Part shown: positions 1 through 13,919 of the stretch, in pieces
Layout: every line of letters begins with the position of its first letter
Position numbering within the stretch: position 1 is the first letter of the stretch
Source: Plectrocnemia conspersa
Lineage: Eukaryota > Arthropoda > Insecta > Trichoptera > Polycentropodidae
NCBI GenBank assembly: GCA_009617715.1
Contig: VTFK01000264.1
Span: forward strand, 620,001 to 684,000
Reading direction: 5' to 3'
DNA: 64,000 nt
Position numbers and translations under genes: made by a program
The notes under the pieces: generated by a model
Databases searched by the model: none
Told to the model about the DNA's origin: nothing
The model's input: only the letters and a program-made list of their open reading frames with translations

Positions 1-199
1 TGAAAGGGTTTTATTTTTTTATCCTCATAGTCAGCTATGTGTGTAGCAATTAATTATTTAAATACTTTATTTAAGCCCAGATTTGTAACACGTACGATTG
101 AATTATTTTATATTTTGCGATTGACCCCATATACAAGATAAGTATACCAAATGACTATGAATTAAAGAATTATACGTTGATAATTACAAGTATTACCTT

Positions 200-395
200 C
201 ATAGCTTAGAACTACGAAAATGACGATGCACATATAGCTCGAAAGCAAAAGCGGATAATAAAATGATGCTCATTGTAGAGAAAAACCCAAAAAGTAGTTT
301 TATCAAGGTAGGGTATCAAAATAAAATAATTTTATCCTTTTTAGTCCAAAAAATATGTAAAAAGTCCCACCGGCGCAAATTTTTTTAATTGAATT
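200..395. repeat. Dispersed inverted repeat, copy 1
   Basis: This stretch matches, in inverted orientation, the segment at about 12190-12395. Both share an 'atgatgctcattgtag' block, a 'catatagct' block and a 'ggtaggrtatyaaa' block in the same order, at an estimated 75-80% identity by eye. No coding sequence is seen. It is probably an old non-autonomous transposon whose ends are not recognised. Confidence 0.55.
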
Positions 396-499
396 TAACA
401 TGTTTGATATATTTATATGACATGAACGATTTTCCTACATATTTTGATAAGCGTTTTACAATTTAGATGGATAAAATCAATTTTGTAGCTCGTTCTCAA

Positions 500-2715
500 A
501 CGCGTCAAACCCAGGATTCCCCTAACTGTAACATTTGCTTTCATATGACAACTCTTCAATCTGTCAAACGCACGCCACGTACAGTTAGGTATAATTAAGT
601 ATGCAATGAAATTTGTTATAATCATACTGCATTTTTCTTACACAGTGCTAATTGAAAATGATACGAAATGATGTAGCATTGGAATTATAGACAATATAAA
701 CAAGTATGAGTGTGCTAGTAAGTGTTTGTTTATATGAATAATATATCACGGTTATTCTAACAAAATTACTTTTGTCTTTCTAGGATCAAATATTAGAAAT
801 CAAACAGCAGTAATTTGCCAATTAAGGATATACATAACAAAGTTAATTAAACGTATTACAATGATATGATTAACATAATAGTAAAAATGAAAAATCTGAT
901 ATTCGTTTAAACAAAAAGTTACATTTTACCTACTATATAGTATTACTCAAGATTAATTTTCAGAAGCAATAAAAGATCTAATAACATTTACTCATGACAT
1001 ACAATTAAAATGTAATGTATTCAGACAACGCAACAAATCAGTTAAAGAAAAGATGCCAATCTATATAATCAATCAGTCCTCGACGGTAACTTCCGCTATA
1101 TTTTTTTCTTCGGTTGTCATCTAAATTTAATTTATGGATTATATTAGTAGTATTAATGTGTTCAATGTTATAATGTAGTATTAATGTGTTAACTCTAGAT
1201 AAAAGTCTTATTGTTTTTAATTATTTTTAGATGCAATGACAGAAAAATTTGATGACCTACCATATGGCGACAGCGTAGAATTTGTATATACATATAAATA
1301 AAAAGTGAATAATCTCAAGTTGAAGTCACTATCAGTAAGTATTATCTTTTTATAAAGAACATACTACATAAGTTTGATGTAATTGAATTTGGCTGTTCTG
1401 TAACAAAAATGATTGCACAGAACAAAATTGATAAAAAAAACCATAACGTAGATACATTTTTTGCCACATCTGAACTAAAAATAACCCACTCTTAGATATT
1501 TTGGTTATCGATTATTCCAGGTATACAATCACATATTTATAATCATTGTAAAATCTCGTCGATTAGATAACATCCAAGAAAGTACACATTTATAAACTGG
1601 CTGTTGGCTGATATATTGCGTGTAGTGGCTCAGGACGGAACGATCGAGATAAATTTTTTTTGGTGTAATAATGGTTTTAACTTTTTTTTTGAATACCTTG
1701 GTGTATACAACAATACACTTACTACCCTAAACATTAGCACTATATGGCACAAAAAACGTTTTAGAACAATTATAAAATGAATTTAAAAATTCAAATATAT
1801 TTATCCTCGCCAAATTATTATGTAAATATTGTGATTAGATTTTAATAATTGTACATAGTTTTTATGCTTTTTTAATTATTTTTTAGAAGCAATGAGTGAG
1901 CAATAAGATGACTATGCAAAAATGGAACCTAACTTCTTCAGCTAAATAACCGACTGCATCACAATCATTGTCACGCGATCATCGTGGAAGATGGTATCCC
2001 CAAATATCAATAGATAAAAAATACGTTTTATTAGCATTTACATGTATGGTTCGATCGACATTAACTTTCAATTCTCATACATACTATATATGTATATATT
2101 AAATGTTCACATTTAAAGCAATGATAATTTTGATATATTGTAAATCAAAAAACTTACTTTTCGGTCTCGGAGTCCTTCGACGGAACTTCAAATTTGAACA
2201 TTTCATCACAAAGGTTTTTTTATAATTGTTTATATAGTTTAATCAGTGAATATTTCTGATCCTTACACGCACTATGTATATATTTCATTTTAAGAGTTAA
2301 AACATACTCAGTTACTTTACAATCTGAATATTTATATTCAGTCAAATCAAACGACGCACATGAAAAATGAATGAAAATTATTGTCAAATTGCGAAATTAA
2401 TGATATTTATTGTCACGTTGCTGAGGGCCACCTTGTTTTATATTTAATGGTTTTTTTTCATTGTTCGACAGTCTGAGCTTCCAAACAAAAACAAAAGAAT
2501 TCGTTTTCGGGGGCTCAAAAAACAATCAAGCGAACTTCATTGTATTATTATTAATTATAATTAAATATATTTCCTTTGTTTACATGCATACACCGTTCAT
2601 ACAAAGCGATACGATTAACAAATTGAACGTACAGCGTTTAATTTTTTTAAGCCGGCGCGTCCGGAAGCGGATGCTGAAGCGGTTAGAACAATTATGTATA
2701 GGAAGATAAGATAAA
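500..2715 (+). repeat. Exon-bearing repeat family, copy 1 of 3 (sense)
   Basis: This is the longest of three copies; the others are at about 33000-34600 (inverted) and 35726-37560 (direct). Within it several blocks look like exons with acceptor- and donor-like borders. After 'attttcag' near 965 an open stretch reads DLITFTHDIQLKCNVFRQRN and runs on to a donor-like site near 1080. After 'tttttag' near 1230 another reads EKFDDLPYGDSVEFVYTYK before a stop. A later block near 1935-2060 resembles LNNRLHHN...PQISIDKK in the other copies. Frameshifts and stops make this copy non-functional. The protein family is not recognised. It could be a spliced transposon gene or a host gene spread by segmental duplication. 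Confidence 0.6.
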
Positions 2716-3094
2716 TTGGCGAGTGGTACTATATTATGTCAAATGATGTTTTCCTAGATTAATTGTTCCAATAGAAGAAAGATTTGGCGCCCATATTTTC
2801 GGAAGTATTTTGTTTTATAATTAATATAAGTGTTTTAATTAAAATATTTAATATATCGAAACATTAGTTGCCGGAGTATTCGAATGCTTTGATTTTGCTA
2901 ATCAATAAACATGGTGAGTCATGCAAGCGGTGCTCGGAACTTTATATTATTTCCAAGTTATAGATCCCGCTCTAAGAATGCTGCGAACTGAAGTATCATA
3001 GAGGACCGAATAACTGACGGATTGTCAAAGTAAAATGCATTAAGAGAGAACCTCAAAATTGGTTCCGAGATCTTTATTTTTTCTATTTAATCTT
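2716..3094. other. Intergenic AT-rich DNA
   Basis: I see no gene, repeat boundary or RNA signal that I can support here. Confidence 0.5.
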
Positions 3095-3300
3095 ACAACG
3101 GGAAAATCTGTACCAACTGAGTAAATCAATCAGTCATAATGAATACCTACAAGTAAATATCAACCACCAGACTTAGAGTCTGGGAATCGGTGACATCTAT
3201 ATTATTAATTATAAATTATTATGTGTTATACAATTTATAATCAATAGATGTCACTGCAGCTGGGACCGGTTTTTTAATAATAGAGTCCGCAACAGTTCGA
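3095..3300 (+). repeat. SINE/foldback repeat, copy 1
   Basis: About 200 bp repeated in direct orientation at 47120-47300. Both copies contain a short palindrome in an 'agactnagagtct'-like block and a larger foldback: GTGACATCTAT at 3190-3200 pairs with ATAGATGTCAC at 3244-3254 around an AT-rich loop. The block ends with 'cagctgggaycggt'. The second copy is flanked by a tRNA-like B box, which hints at a tRNA-derived SINE, but this copy lacks a clear B box. Confidence 0.6.
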
Positions 3301-4389
3301 ATGCATCTGGAAAGAAAATCGATCGCCATAGGTTACAAATACCTACGAATAGCACATAAAACTCAATAATAAACGAGTTAAAAAACCAAAGTTCGACAAT
3401 TTGTTTACTTAATAACCCATGACAAACCTTCTCAAATGTCTATTCAAAATTCATTTATATAACACTAATATTCATATTATGCATGGCTATTTAAAATAGT
3501 TTCGTTTTTTCTTGAACGAATAAAACGGGTACCACGCGAATCGAAGGATGAGTGTATGCGAATTTTCCCATCAAAAAACAAAATTTGGTTCGATGCTTCC
3601 CAGTGGAAAAGAATACATCAAATATGAATCCTGAGGAGGTATCAAATCTCGCGTCCAGATTGCAATAAAGTTTACATAGAATAATCAAATAGACGCATCG
3701 CACACCGAGAGGCAGCACATAAAAATACAGTTAAATAATTTAACGGAAACTGCTCTGAAGAAGAAGACCATAATAGCTAATGACTAACATAAATGTGTCC
3801 GGTGATATTAACAAAATTAAACGTGATAAAAGAGTTTTAATTCAAAAACTTTAGCAACTATACACTTAAGAAAACACAAGCAAAAGTATTAATACGAACA
3901 CAAGTGGCTTAATGATACAAACGTGGGGTAGTAAATGTCATTAGTACTGCCCTACCGCAAGTGCATCAATATCTTACTAGGTCAAGAACAAGAACAACAA
4001 GTCGAAATCATGGCAGGTTAAAATATGTTTTTTCAATATTTATACTTTTTCGATAGTATCAAGTGTTATTTTTTTCCTTTTTAATAACGCACAAAATTTG
4101 TTAAAGTATCGATAACTTCGAATGATCAAAAATAACTTTTAAATCGAAGTCCACGAACCCTTAGGGAGATAGGTGGAAAGATTTTAGGAGATCCGTGATT
4201 TGCATCTTACACAAAAATAAGCTGTTAGCAAAGATTTTTATCAACAGTCATAAAAGTTATTAATTTTATCGGAAGCTTGGTCTGAATCATCATATATTTA
4301 AAACATTTTGTCATTGTCATTATGTATATCTAATGAGTTATTTTTTATTTGTAAAATTTATTATAAATTGTTTACTTGGTGAAAACTTA
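3301..4389. other. Intergenic AT-rich DNA
   Basis: Short open frames occur on both strands but lack domain similarity, compositional bias or splice context. Nothing else is supported. Confidence 0.5.
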
Positions 4390-4900
4390 TGTTAGGTATA
4401 AACAAAAAAAAAATACAATAGCATAATTTTATCCTATTTTAATTATTTTATAACAATATAAGTTATGTTTAATAAATAAGATAAATAGATGTTACAAAAA
4501 TTACAATGGTTTCTCAACCAACTGATGAATAGTTTGACTAAAATTTGCTTTTATTTCTGCAGCCAGGACATTTCATCTTTGCAGGTCTATGACATCCAGA
4601 ACTATTCTTGGTATCATGATTTTATGCTTCAATTTTTCAAACAATCTTTGACAATTACCAATTTAACAAATGATTTAGTGGTCGTAGCTGCTGTTTTTTG
4701 GTTATAAATTCATATAACATGCAATTTCGTATAAATTTTAGCCTTGACAAATATTCTCCATTTTGGAAGGTGGAGTTTAAATGAGCAAAAGTGTAAACAC
4801 AAAAAAATATATAATAGTATTATTTTGTCCCATTTTAATTATTGTGCAACAATATAAGACATGTTTATAAATTAGATAAAATGATGTTGCAAAAATTAAA
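4390..4900. repeat. Imperfect local duplication (about 110 bp, two units)
   Basis: The segments at about 4395-4505 and 4790-4895 share the order 'aaaaaaatay-ata...', 'ttttaattatt', 'caacaatataag' and 'agataaa.tgatgttrcaaaaattac'. They lie 395 bp apart. The two small open frames here fall on the two units and are by-products of the duplication. No function is evident. Confidence 0.5.
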
Positions 4901-5048
4901 AAATAGCACAATGAGAGTAGTCTCAAATAAAAATAGGTTGAATGTTGAAGATAAATGTTTTAGTAAGGTTATAATAAATATGTTACAAGGGTATATGTAC
5001 ATAGATGTAATACTAGAAATAGAGACAATTTAAATGAAAATGAGTACA

Positions 5049-5245
5049 TAGGAGTGAATTTGTATAATAATACTCCTACGACAATCCGCAAAAATAAAAA
5101 GAATAAAGAAACACCTTCGCGCATTAAGAAATAAATTATAATATATATTTTTTATGTTTATATTATGTATTATATGTATGTTCAGTTAAAATTTCCTTAG
5201 TATAAAAATTAGCTTTAATATTAATAAATTAAGAAAATAAATAAA
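5049..5245. repeat. Dispersed repeat, direct copy of 26276-26495
   Basis: Both copies contain 'aatttgtataataat', 'atccgcaaaaa', 'aataaagaaacaccttcg' and a shared AT-rich tail ending in a 'taataaat' run. The copies are in the same orientation and carry no coding sequence. The element is probably non-autonomous with unrecognised ends. Confidence 0.6.
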
Positions 5246-6837
5246 CAAATCTATTTATAAATAAAATAATCCAAATCTCACCTTTTTTGTGTAACAATTT
5301 TTATAAGCCTTCGCCGCAAAACGTACCTTTTATTATTTATGAAATTAATTAAAGCTTAACTAGAATATCCTTATTGTTTTTATAATGCTAATTAAAAACA
5401 TTAAAACCATCTGTAAAAATAATATAATTTTTTTTTATATTCGGGACTAATATATTCTGCGACCGACCGCAAAGTACTAGTGTACAACGATAATTTTGTA
5501 GATATAAGACACATCCCTTTTTATTTAGATTGCTTATTGTAAAGTATGTGTGCATATTACGATGTATAAGAAAATAATAATAATCAAAAATGTTGTAGCA
5601 ATTTTCAAAAATGTTCACAAAATGTTAATAAACTAAACGGTCTTTGAAATGGCATGCACTCCAATTGTCTAGAATCTAGACTCGAGATGGTAACACAAAG
5701 AGACATTATTTGTCACTCAACGTTAAACCTGTTCCGAAATTAAGTGCAATAAAACAGCTGCCATATTGCATTTTCGTCATCCTCTCGGTGTTGTTTTTTT
5801 ATTTTTAGCGGTGTACGCCGACTAACCTAATCCAGTGTTTACGCAGAAAGGACCGCCGAGGTAATTCCAATAATTCTGGTCACGCGACACGAAATTATAT
5901 TTAAAAATACCCACACCATGCTTTTTCTGGAAATATGTCGAATACTTAGTACTTCGTGTGCTTTAGGTGAACGTCGCTGAAACGATAACGAACTGGTGAT
6001 ATTAAATTTAAAACAGTAATTAAATTAATTTACTTACGATTAAAATTGTTAATATTACTTACATGCTATTAATTTTTTTAATAGTCGTAATATAAGCAAC
6101 GTTTCATAGTTTGATGAGCATCAAAACAACTTACTTAAAATTTAATATACTACTCGTCACAAATGGAAGCTAGAACTTAATAGTATTATCTTAACCCAGA
6201 AAAAAATTCTGTAATTGCTCAACGGAGAAAAATAATAAATAAAATACTATCATAAAATAATAACGATGATATTTATTATAAATTTTAAATGTTTAAATAT
6301 ATTAAAATAATAATAAAAAAATACTACAGAAAAAGTCTCTATATAATAATAGTAAATTATTTACATACAAAAAAAAATATCTAATGAATTTGATAGATAT
6401 TTTATCTCAATTGGATATCATATTTTTTTTAAAGATCTAATGCACCTACATCACTCACCGATGACTGTTACAGTCCGACCTTTACCGTTTTCTTAATTTA
6501 AGGCTCAATGACGCCGATTGACCACAATGTGCACTTTCAAGATCAGTGGGAATCACGTTTCCCAATTTTATTCGCTACTGCCATCTAGAATTATTATTGG
6601 GTATTATGATAAAACGTTTACCTACTTCATCGATTGAACTTAAAAGTGGCAGTTGATTTTAAAATAACACGTGTTGTATTGTTTTGAGTGTCGTGTGTGG
6701 GATAAGTTGAATTTGTAACAAAACTTTAAAAATTTTAGGACAATAAGGATTTTAACGGTCGATTTGAGTTATAAAGGTATTTTTTTACTGTGTGATATAT
6801 ACATTTGGGATGATTTGATCTGAATTTTAAATTAGCC
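5246..6837. other. Intergenic AT-rich DNA
   Basis: No gene is supported. The segment at 6450-6830 just upstream of the piggyBac remnant may be its decayed coding region, but I could not align motifs there. Confidence 0.4.
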
Positions 6838-7112
6838 TTTAGGATATCTCTAGCAAATCAGTTGATCGGCAAGTTTTGTTTACGGAAAAGCCGTGGCAGA
6901 CCATCAAGCTTTTTGGCTAATAATGCCAGAGTACCAGAGAATATAACCCTAGAAACTGTAGGTAAACATATGCCTCTAAAAAGTGAAACTTACTGAAGGT
7001 GTAGACTATGTAGAGTAAAAAAGAAGGCGAAACATACTAAATGCATGTGTAGAGGTTGCGATGTACCACTATGTACATATATCACCATGTTTTGATATTT
7101 TTCATAAGAAAT
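6838..7112 (+). pseudogene. piggyBac transposase, C-terminal remnant
   Basis: The reading LIGKFCLRKSRGRPSS is followed about 50 residues later by a cysteine-rich block with the spacing C-x2-C...C-x2-C...PLC. This order (a GRPSS-type linker, then a Cys-rich zinc finger ending near PCF.I.H) is typical of the C-terminus of piggyBac (PGBD) transposases, which cut and paste at TTAA. A small insertion after PLC shifts the frame, so the final PCFDIFHK-like block is read in another frame, and a stop lies just before the first cysteine pair. The DDD catalytic core is not recognisable. The family is fairly secure from the Cys pattern; the copy is certainly dead. Confidence 0.7.
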
Positions 7113-7351
7113 GATTTTATTTTTATTTTTACGTTAATAATATTGTTCTTTTACTTAAAATAAATTAATTTCTTAAAAAAAAAAGTTTTTTTTTTTTACG
7201 CACAATAAATATTCTACCAAATATCAGTGGGAAGTATAGATCCCAGTAAAAAAATTTATAAGTTCCGATCGCTTTTTTTAATATTTTTTTTTCTATATTT
7301 CTTAATAAATAATAATGACTAAAAAATGCAAAAAAAATGAAAAAAATAATT

Positions 7352-7369
7352 TGAGTACGAAAGGGTTAA
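7352..7369 (+). mobile_element. Candidate piggyBac right terminus with TTAA
   Basis: 'gtacgaaaggg' is followed directly by TTAA at 7366-7369, as expected of a piggyBac 3' end (termini usually CCC...GGG flanked by TTAA). It lies about 250 bp downstream of the Cys-rich C-terminus, a sensible distance. A matching left end was not found. Confidence 0.4.
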
Positions 7370-7926
7370 TAAAAAACTGTCAATTTATTAAAATAAAATC
7401 GCTCCAGACAGTGATAAAATAATAGATGAAAAAATATTTTTGCTATACACGAAAAATATAAATATTTCAGAATGGATATTTATGGCTTATAAAACAATAA
7501 ATACAATCAGTAAAATAAGTTTACTTTGTAATGACTTGCAAAGGGGAGCTGATGATTTTTTGTGGGGGCTAATAATTAAGTAGCGCCACTGATTACTAGA
7601 CAATTATCTCATCATTGAGTAAACCTGCAATTGAGAATTTACTAATTTACTTCTGACTGTGCAGCAGTTTACATTTTTTTTATTGAATATTTTTTCTATT
7701 TTATAAATAATATTTATTTTAAGTATTCTTAATTCTGCCCTGTGATGTGAATTGACCCAAATGCAGCAAAATTCGCCCAACCTCTCGTATAATCCATGTT
7801 TACGCGATTCTGGACGCAGCACAGGGGTAATTCTTAGAACTTCGTGTGCAAGAAATGTAGGCACGTGACACTTTTTCTTTTAGCATCAGTTTACTGTCGT
7901 CTCTTCGACAGGGCGCACATAGCTGC
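7370..7926. other. AT-rich DNA with decayed upstream part of SIAH-like gene
   Basis: No intact ORF. From about 7800 to 7926 fragments in different frames resemble a RING finger: 'FVCKKCRHV' from about 7840 and a Cys just before the ORF (7924-7926). The polypyrimidine tract and 'ag' at about 7869-7882 also make a plausible splice acceptor. See the next entry. Confidence 0.4.
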
Positions 7927-8544
7927 TTGACTGCTACCGATTTTGTCTTCGGAACTACACGAAATATTACCATGAGTCGCGTGATCGGCAATTTTCCATG
8001 CCAATATGGTGAAGCAGGGTGTAATGCTGAGTTTTTGAAGCCGAACTCTAGACGCACCCACGAAGACGTTTGCGAGTTCCGTTCCTATAAGTGCCCTTGC
8101 TCGATTTCACTGTGCAACTGGAAGGGCAGTCTTCAAGAAACTCTCCTGCACATCTCGGAGATGCATCGCGATACGATCGAGGTCAAAGGGGATGAAGTTT
8201 CTTTCGTGGCTACCAACATTCTTAATCGGATCCATTGGCTGATGCTCCAGTCGTGCCTCGACCGTAAATTCTTATTTATAATTAACAAACGCAGGAACAC
8301 AGGTCAGTTTGTGCAAATTTTCGTCGCCGTACGGATGATCGGCGAACCCGAAGACGCGAAGCAGTATAAGTATCGAGTAGAAATCAACGACGAAAAACAT
8401 TTCCGTCAGCTCGCATGGGAAGCGACGCCTCTGACTATGAATGATGACATATCCGCATACAACAGCTTCGCTATTACATTAACGGATGGGTTCTTCGTCG
8501 AAAATTCGTTAAAATTAAAAATCAACATATTTTCTGTCCTTTAA
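7927..8544 (+). CDS. SIAH/sina-like protein without a readable RING
   Basis: SIAH (seven in absentia) proteins are RING E3 ubiquitin ligases with two SIAH-type zinc fingers and a TRAF-like substrate-binding domain. The frame opens with TTRNITMSRV, equal to the segment that follows the RING in SIAH. The zinc fingers come next: C-x(6)-C in PCQYGEAGC, H-x3-C in HEDVC, then CPCSISLCNWKG and HISEMHRD. The TRAF-like domain follows, with WLMLQSC, F..V..IG, YRVEIN and LAWEATPLTM. The first ATG is at 7972; the open frame begins at 7927 on a non-ATG codon, so the real start may lie in an upstream exon. A RING cannot be read upstream in one frame. About 200 residues against roughly 280 for typical SIAH. 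It may be a decayed paralogue, a spliced gene with its RING exon upstream, or a RING-less adaptor. Confidence 0.75.
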   Translation: MTATDFVFGTTRNITMSRVIGNFPCQYGEAGCNAEFLKPNSRRTHEDVCEFRSYKCPCSISLCNWKGSLQETLLHISEMHRDTIEVKGDEVSFVATNILNRIHWLMLQSCLDRKFLFIINKRRNTGQFVQIFVAVRMIGEPEDAKQYKYRVEINDEKHFRQLAWEATPLTMNDDISAYNSFAITLTDGFFVENSLKLKINIFSVL

Positions 8545-8558
8545 TTCAGTGAACTGAT

Positions 8559-9245
<687 letters not shown>

Positions 9246-12189
9246 TTTAATTCTGTATTAAAACGTTTGTTTAAAAATATGACCCATTTTTTTCAAATAT
9301 ATTAAGTATAATTATCTAAAACGAGTTTTAATTATTATGTATGAACCTTTCAAAATATTATTTTACATCTAACCAGAATTTAAAAAACAGTGAGTTACGA
9401 GAGATTAATTTAGATGTTTCTCTAAAAATAAAATTAACAGAAGACTTTGAAAACTGCTTTTTATTTAAAATCAGAATTTTTGTTTTTAGTTTTAAATCGT
9501 ATTTTGTGCATTTTGCTCTTAATTCTTTATCTCGATGTGTAAGTGTTAACTATCTAAATTAAATCAGGAAAAAAATATTCATCAGACATTAACTTTAAAG
9601 AAAATTACAGTTTATTAGTAAAAAGCTTAAAAAAAAATTTCCTACTCGATCAATTTAATATAGGCATTCGTTTTTTTATTTTTTAACGCTTGCATGTTTC
9701 GGCAAATTTTTTTACAGAAAATAGCATCGTCAAAACAGCTCAACGCATATATAAAAAAAGAAAACACGAAAACAGAAATTAAAAACAATAAATAATTACA
9801 CATGTACACGAAAAATTCAATAAAACACAATAAAGATAATTTAAGAATCGTACCCTTTGCATTATCGCTGATCCTTCGATATTATTTTTAATATTCAATT
9901 CTCGTTATTACATTGCACGAGAGTGAATAAAAAACATATTATTTTCAAAATCATACGATTATAAATTTAGTACAATCGAACGCCTCACATTTGAATCAAA
10001 CAGACCGTGGTTTGTACCTTAAAACCCAATTTCTCGTTAAATCTTATTAATAACACAAATATCGAAATAGACTCAAAAATCACACACTACTTTTGGTAGT
10101 ATTTCAGATAAATGCAACTTAGTAACAATAAACATCGCTTGGATAAATAGTTTCGGCACGATTTGCGTCTCAAATCTAGGTTCGTATCACGAAAAGTTTG
10201 TATGTAGAGGGGAGCGAGTCGAGGTACCAGGGGAAAAATTTGGGGTTCAAATGTTTCTCCTTTTGGAACAATAAATTTAGAACAACATCATATTTGACAA
10301 AATATCGTCTTTGGTCGACCGTTTCTGGATGCCTCCTAAATTTTTATACCACGAGCCAAAGCAACACTTGCCAATTTATTTCAATAAAATATATTACTTA
10401 TTATATTTTGTCAGAATATTCGATAGAACCTTATGGGAAAGTAGTGCGAAAATCTGTTTGTTCAAAATGCGACATATTTAAAAAAAAAAAAAATATGATT
10501 TATGATTGTGTTATTTATGTGATTGATTTATTTATACTATTTTATTTAAATTATTGCAGATTTTATATTTGCTTCAGAATATCTCAAATATATTTATTTT
10601 CGAAAGATTTATCTGTCGTATACCTATTTATTTTTACTCATTTTAAAAGTCCCAATATATAAATTTGAGTTAGAAATGTTTATGTAAATAATATATATAT
10701 AAAAACTTATATTACATAAAAAAATATATTTGTTTTAAAAAAAAAAAAAATTTATGCACTGTAATAAAAACCAATATTAGTTAAATGATTATTTTTTAAT
10801 ATTGGTTTACTTAAAAAAGTAAAAAATAACACCCGTCAACACATTTTGATTATTACATATTTTAATTATATCGTCTAGTACAGCGTACGCCACAGCTTTT
10901 ACACATACAAAGTCGTATACGTCGCACGAAAATACGATTGTGTGCTGTTTTTGTTTCTACCTGCGCTACAATAGCGGTTGCTATCGGGAAACTGTAGCGT
11001 ATCGGCATACATGCAGAGGTCGATAATAATGTTGCACATATGATATATTATTTAAAAAATGTAATTAAAAACATTTTAAAAATTAATAATATAGTTTTTT
11101 TATATAGTGATACATATTATATATATATAATAGATATAAATTAACATGCATAGAAAATATATTTAAAAATATGATTAATTACATTTAAAAAATAAAACTA
11201 TATATTTATAAAAATCTTTAAAATAATATTAAACAAATCATCAATTTTTTTTGTACAGAATCAATCAATATCCTCTTCACTTATTAGATACATTATTTAA
11301 GTATTAATAACTAGTTCTTTAATCTCAGGCATAATTGTAGATGATGCAATTCGAAAATGTGTCTATAATTGAATGCGATTTCTATGTTCATTATGATTAG
11401 AATGCTTACAAAAATAGATGTTTAAAAAAATGTTTGTAATTGCAGCAATCTTTTAATGGCTCTTTCACCCAATTCTTTATATTCCTCATATAATTCATTC
11501 TCAAACATTTTTTAAAGGTTAACTTGCACGATACTTCAATCAATGCATTTTCCTGAGATACTCCGTTGTCTCGCTTGTTCGTGAAGCGGCAATGCTCACT
11601 TCAAGATTTTTCGTCTAGATCACATCCGGCTAAAAATGGTAATATTTCAGCCCATTTCACACAAAATAAATAAAAAAATAATATATATCTCATAGTAGCT
11701 GGTTGTCACGTTCTAAAATACGATTGTATAAGTTGAGTGTGCGTGTTTTTTGGATAAAAAGTGGAAGTTAAAAATAAGATTGCTTTTTTATAAAAAAAAA
11801 CATACATTTCTAGCAAATTTTTCAATTACGTTTTTCATTTAAATTTAATTTTTTAGACTTTTTATTGCTAATATTTAACATCTATGTTTAGTAAAACATA
11901 TTATGTGGAATATTTGGGTAAACGTACAAATAGTAGAAAGAATTTCGTGTATATAACACCTGCTTTTATTTTCACTTCACCAGCCATTCATATCATAAAA
12001 AGCGACCAGTGAGCCGCAGTCATTTTTCCGTTACATAACAGAATTACTAGGACCTGCTAGGTACTGTAAAACTTTCCCGAGATAAAGCAAACGTATTTCT
12101 TCCATATTGAAAGGAATACACACACAATACCGCCGTGCCCATCAAACATGTTAAATTAGATTTTAAAAATTTGCGATGGAATATCGCCT
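9246..12189. other. Long AT-rich intergenic stretch
   Basis: Several open frames up to about 150 codons occur (for example 10198-10662), but they start on non-ATG codons, are rich in F/Y/I/L from AT-rich codons, and match nothing I recognise. On the minus strand near 11455-11630 a weak peptide-like stretch (ELYEEYKELGERAIKRLLQL) hints at decayed coding sequence of unknown origin. No RNA gene is seen. Confidence 0.45.
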
Positions 12190-12395
12190 GATAGAATTTT
12201 TTCGCACACGTAGGATGGACCGATATTTGGGCTCTCTGGGGACTAATATGGGTAATATTATTTTACTTTAATATCCTACCTCAATAAAACTTCTTATGTT
12301 ATTCCCCTACAATGAGCATCATTTTTATATCCGATTCTGCTTTTAAGCTATATGGGCATCGTCGTTTTTGTAGTTCTGAACCATGGAGATATCGT
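12190..12395. repeat. Dispersed inverted repeat, copy 2
   Basis: Reverse-complement partner of 200-395, sharing 'ctacaatgagcatcat', 'agctatatgggcatcgtc' and 'gtagttctgaacc'. This copy extends further on the 5' side, to about 12190. No coding sequence. Confidence 0.55.
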
Positions 12396-13919
12396 TTTCA
12401 ACAAATAATTTATACGGATCTAAAAAAATGATTTACTGATATCACGGTATTGAAATCTCTAAGCGTGACACTTAGCGATGCTGAAAGGACTACTTCCACA
12501 ACGACTTTCACATATATTTTTGTAATGTGAATCGAAATTTGTGCAATTACTCTATAAAACACGAGTTGATAAGTTCGACATGTACATACATATATCTACA
12601 ATATATGAATAAAAGGCAATGTTCGTATGTGTGTACTATCTAAACTCAAAACTACTGAACCGATTTCGCTGAAAATTTCACAGTTAGTTCTTAGTGCCGG
12701 AAGTGTTTAAAGAGTTTGAATAAAATCTAACAGGTAACGCTGTTGTTTTTATAGTGTTGTCGGGCTCAACACGCATGTCACATCATTGCCGTCGTATATT
12801 TTTTTGCAACCCATAAATTAAGTTTTAGATGCTCGCCACTATTCTATAATAATGACATAATAGCGTTATTTTTCTTTGTTACCCATAAATTATGTTTTGG
12901 ATGTTCGCTATATAATTTTGACTAATTTTGACAGTCCAGTCTATAATTTTGACATCTCATCAAGATGTTAATATGCCTTAATTTAGTATTAAATATTTGC
13001 ATCTTGTCACATACAACCCATAAATTAAATTTTAGATGCTCGCCGCAGTTCTAATTATTATTTAAACGTATCTCAAATTTCTAGTATAATGACAACTACA
13101 CATGTGGGTCAAACCTGTATAAAATATGTATAAATACGGTGTAATAAATTGAACAAAACACAGAACCATTTGGTAATTTTTTGATATCAATTGTTAAATA
13201 TTAATTGTTTATAATTGATTTTTGGCTGTTTTGTTGTTTCATAAAAATGCAACCAAAGCGACAAAATATTAATAAATTGCATTGGATTGAACATTGCTAG
13301 ATTTACGTGGAAACGAACAGCCATTCGGTGGTGCGCTAATATTATTAGTAGGTAATTTTCATGACATTATATCATGTATTATACCACGTTAAACACCAGC
13401 TGATGAACTGAATGCATGTTTAAAACAATCAAATTTATAGAGACACGTTAATACATTTACATTGACGGGGATCATTTGCGTTCAATTGCAAAACGATGCC
13501 CTTGCAAAACGTTTTGCAAAACAATTATTGAATATTTGAAATGGCAAAATTACGATCGATGAATTAACAGGCTGCATTAAATTACCAACTGATTTTTATA
13601 GTATCACACACTCAAATGAAAAATTGATTCAATGCGTATTTCAAGGTATCACACATTACAAAAGTCATTAATAATTAAGTGAACGTGCAATATTAACTGC
13701 AAAATCGTGGATGTAAATTCTTGAATTCACTTGATATAGCTTGATTGCCACCACACCTCATAAATATAAAGATTGGTGTTTTTATCATTGTTTTTAGAAT
13801 CGTTGATCCACCCCCTCTTTACAATGGTACAAAGTTGGCAGTCAATAAATTGTTAAAAAATGTCATCGAAGCAACAATTTTAACTGGCAAATTCAAATGA
13901 GAAGATGTGCTGCTATAAC

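Noticed and set aside
2461..2709. 82-codon open frame inside the exon-bearing repeat
   Set aside because: The matching region of copy 3 (37320-37560) does not keep the frame, so it is chance.
6193..6200. TTAACCC as left end of the piggyBac remnant
   Set aside because: The following bases do not match the inverse of the right end (gtacgaaaggg), so the pairing is not supported.
10198..10662. 154-codon open frame
   Set aside because: Begins on a non-ATG codon, composed of AT-driven residues, no domain, no splice or start context.
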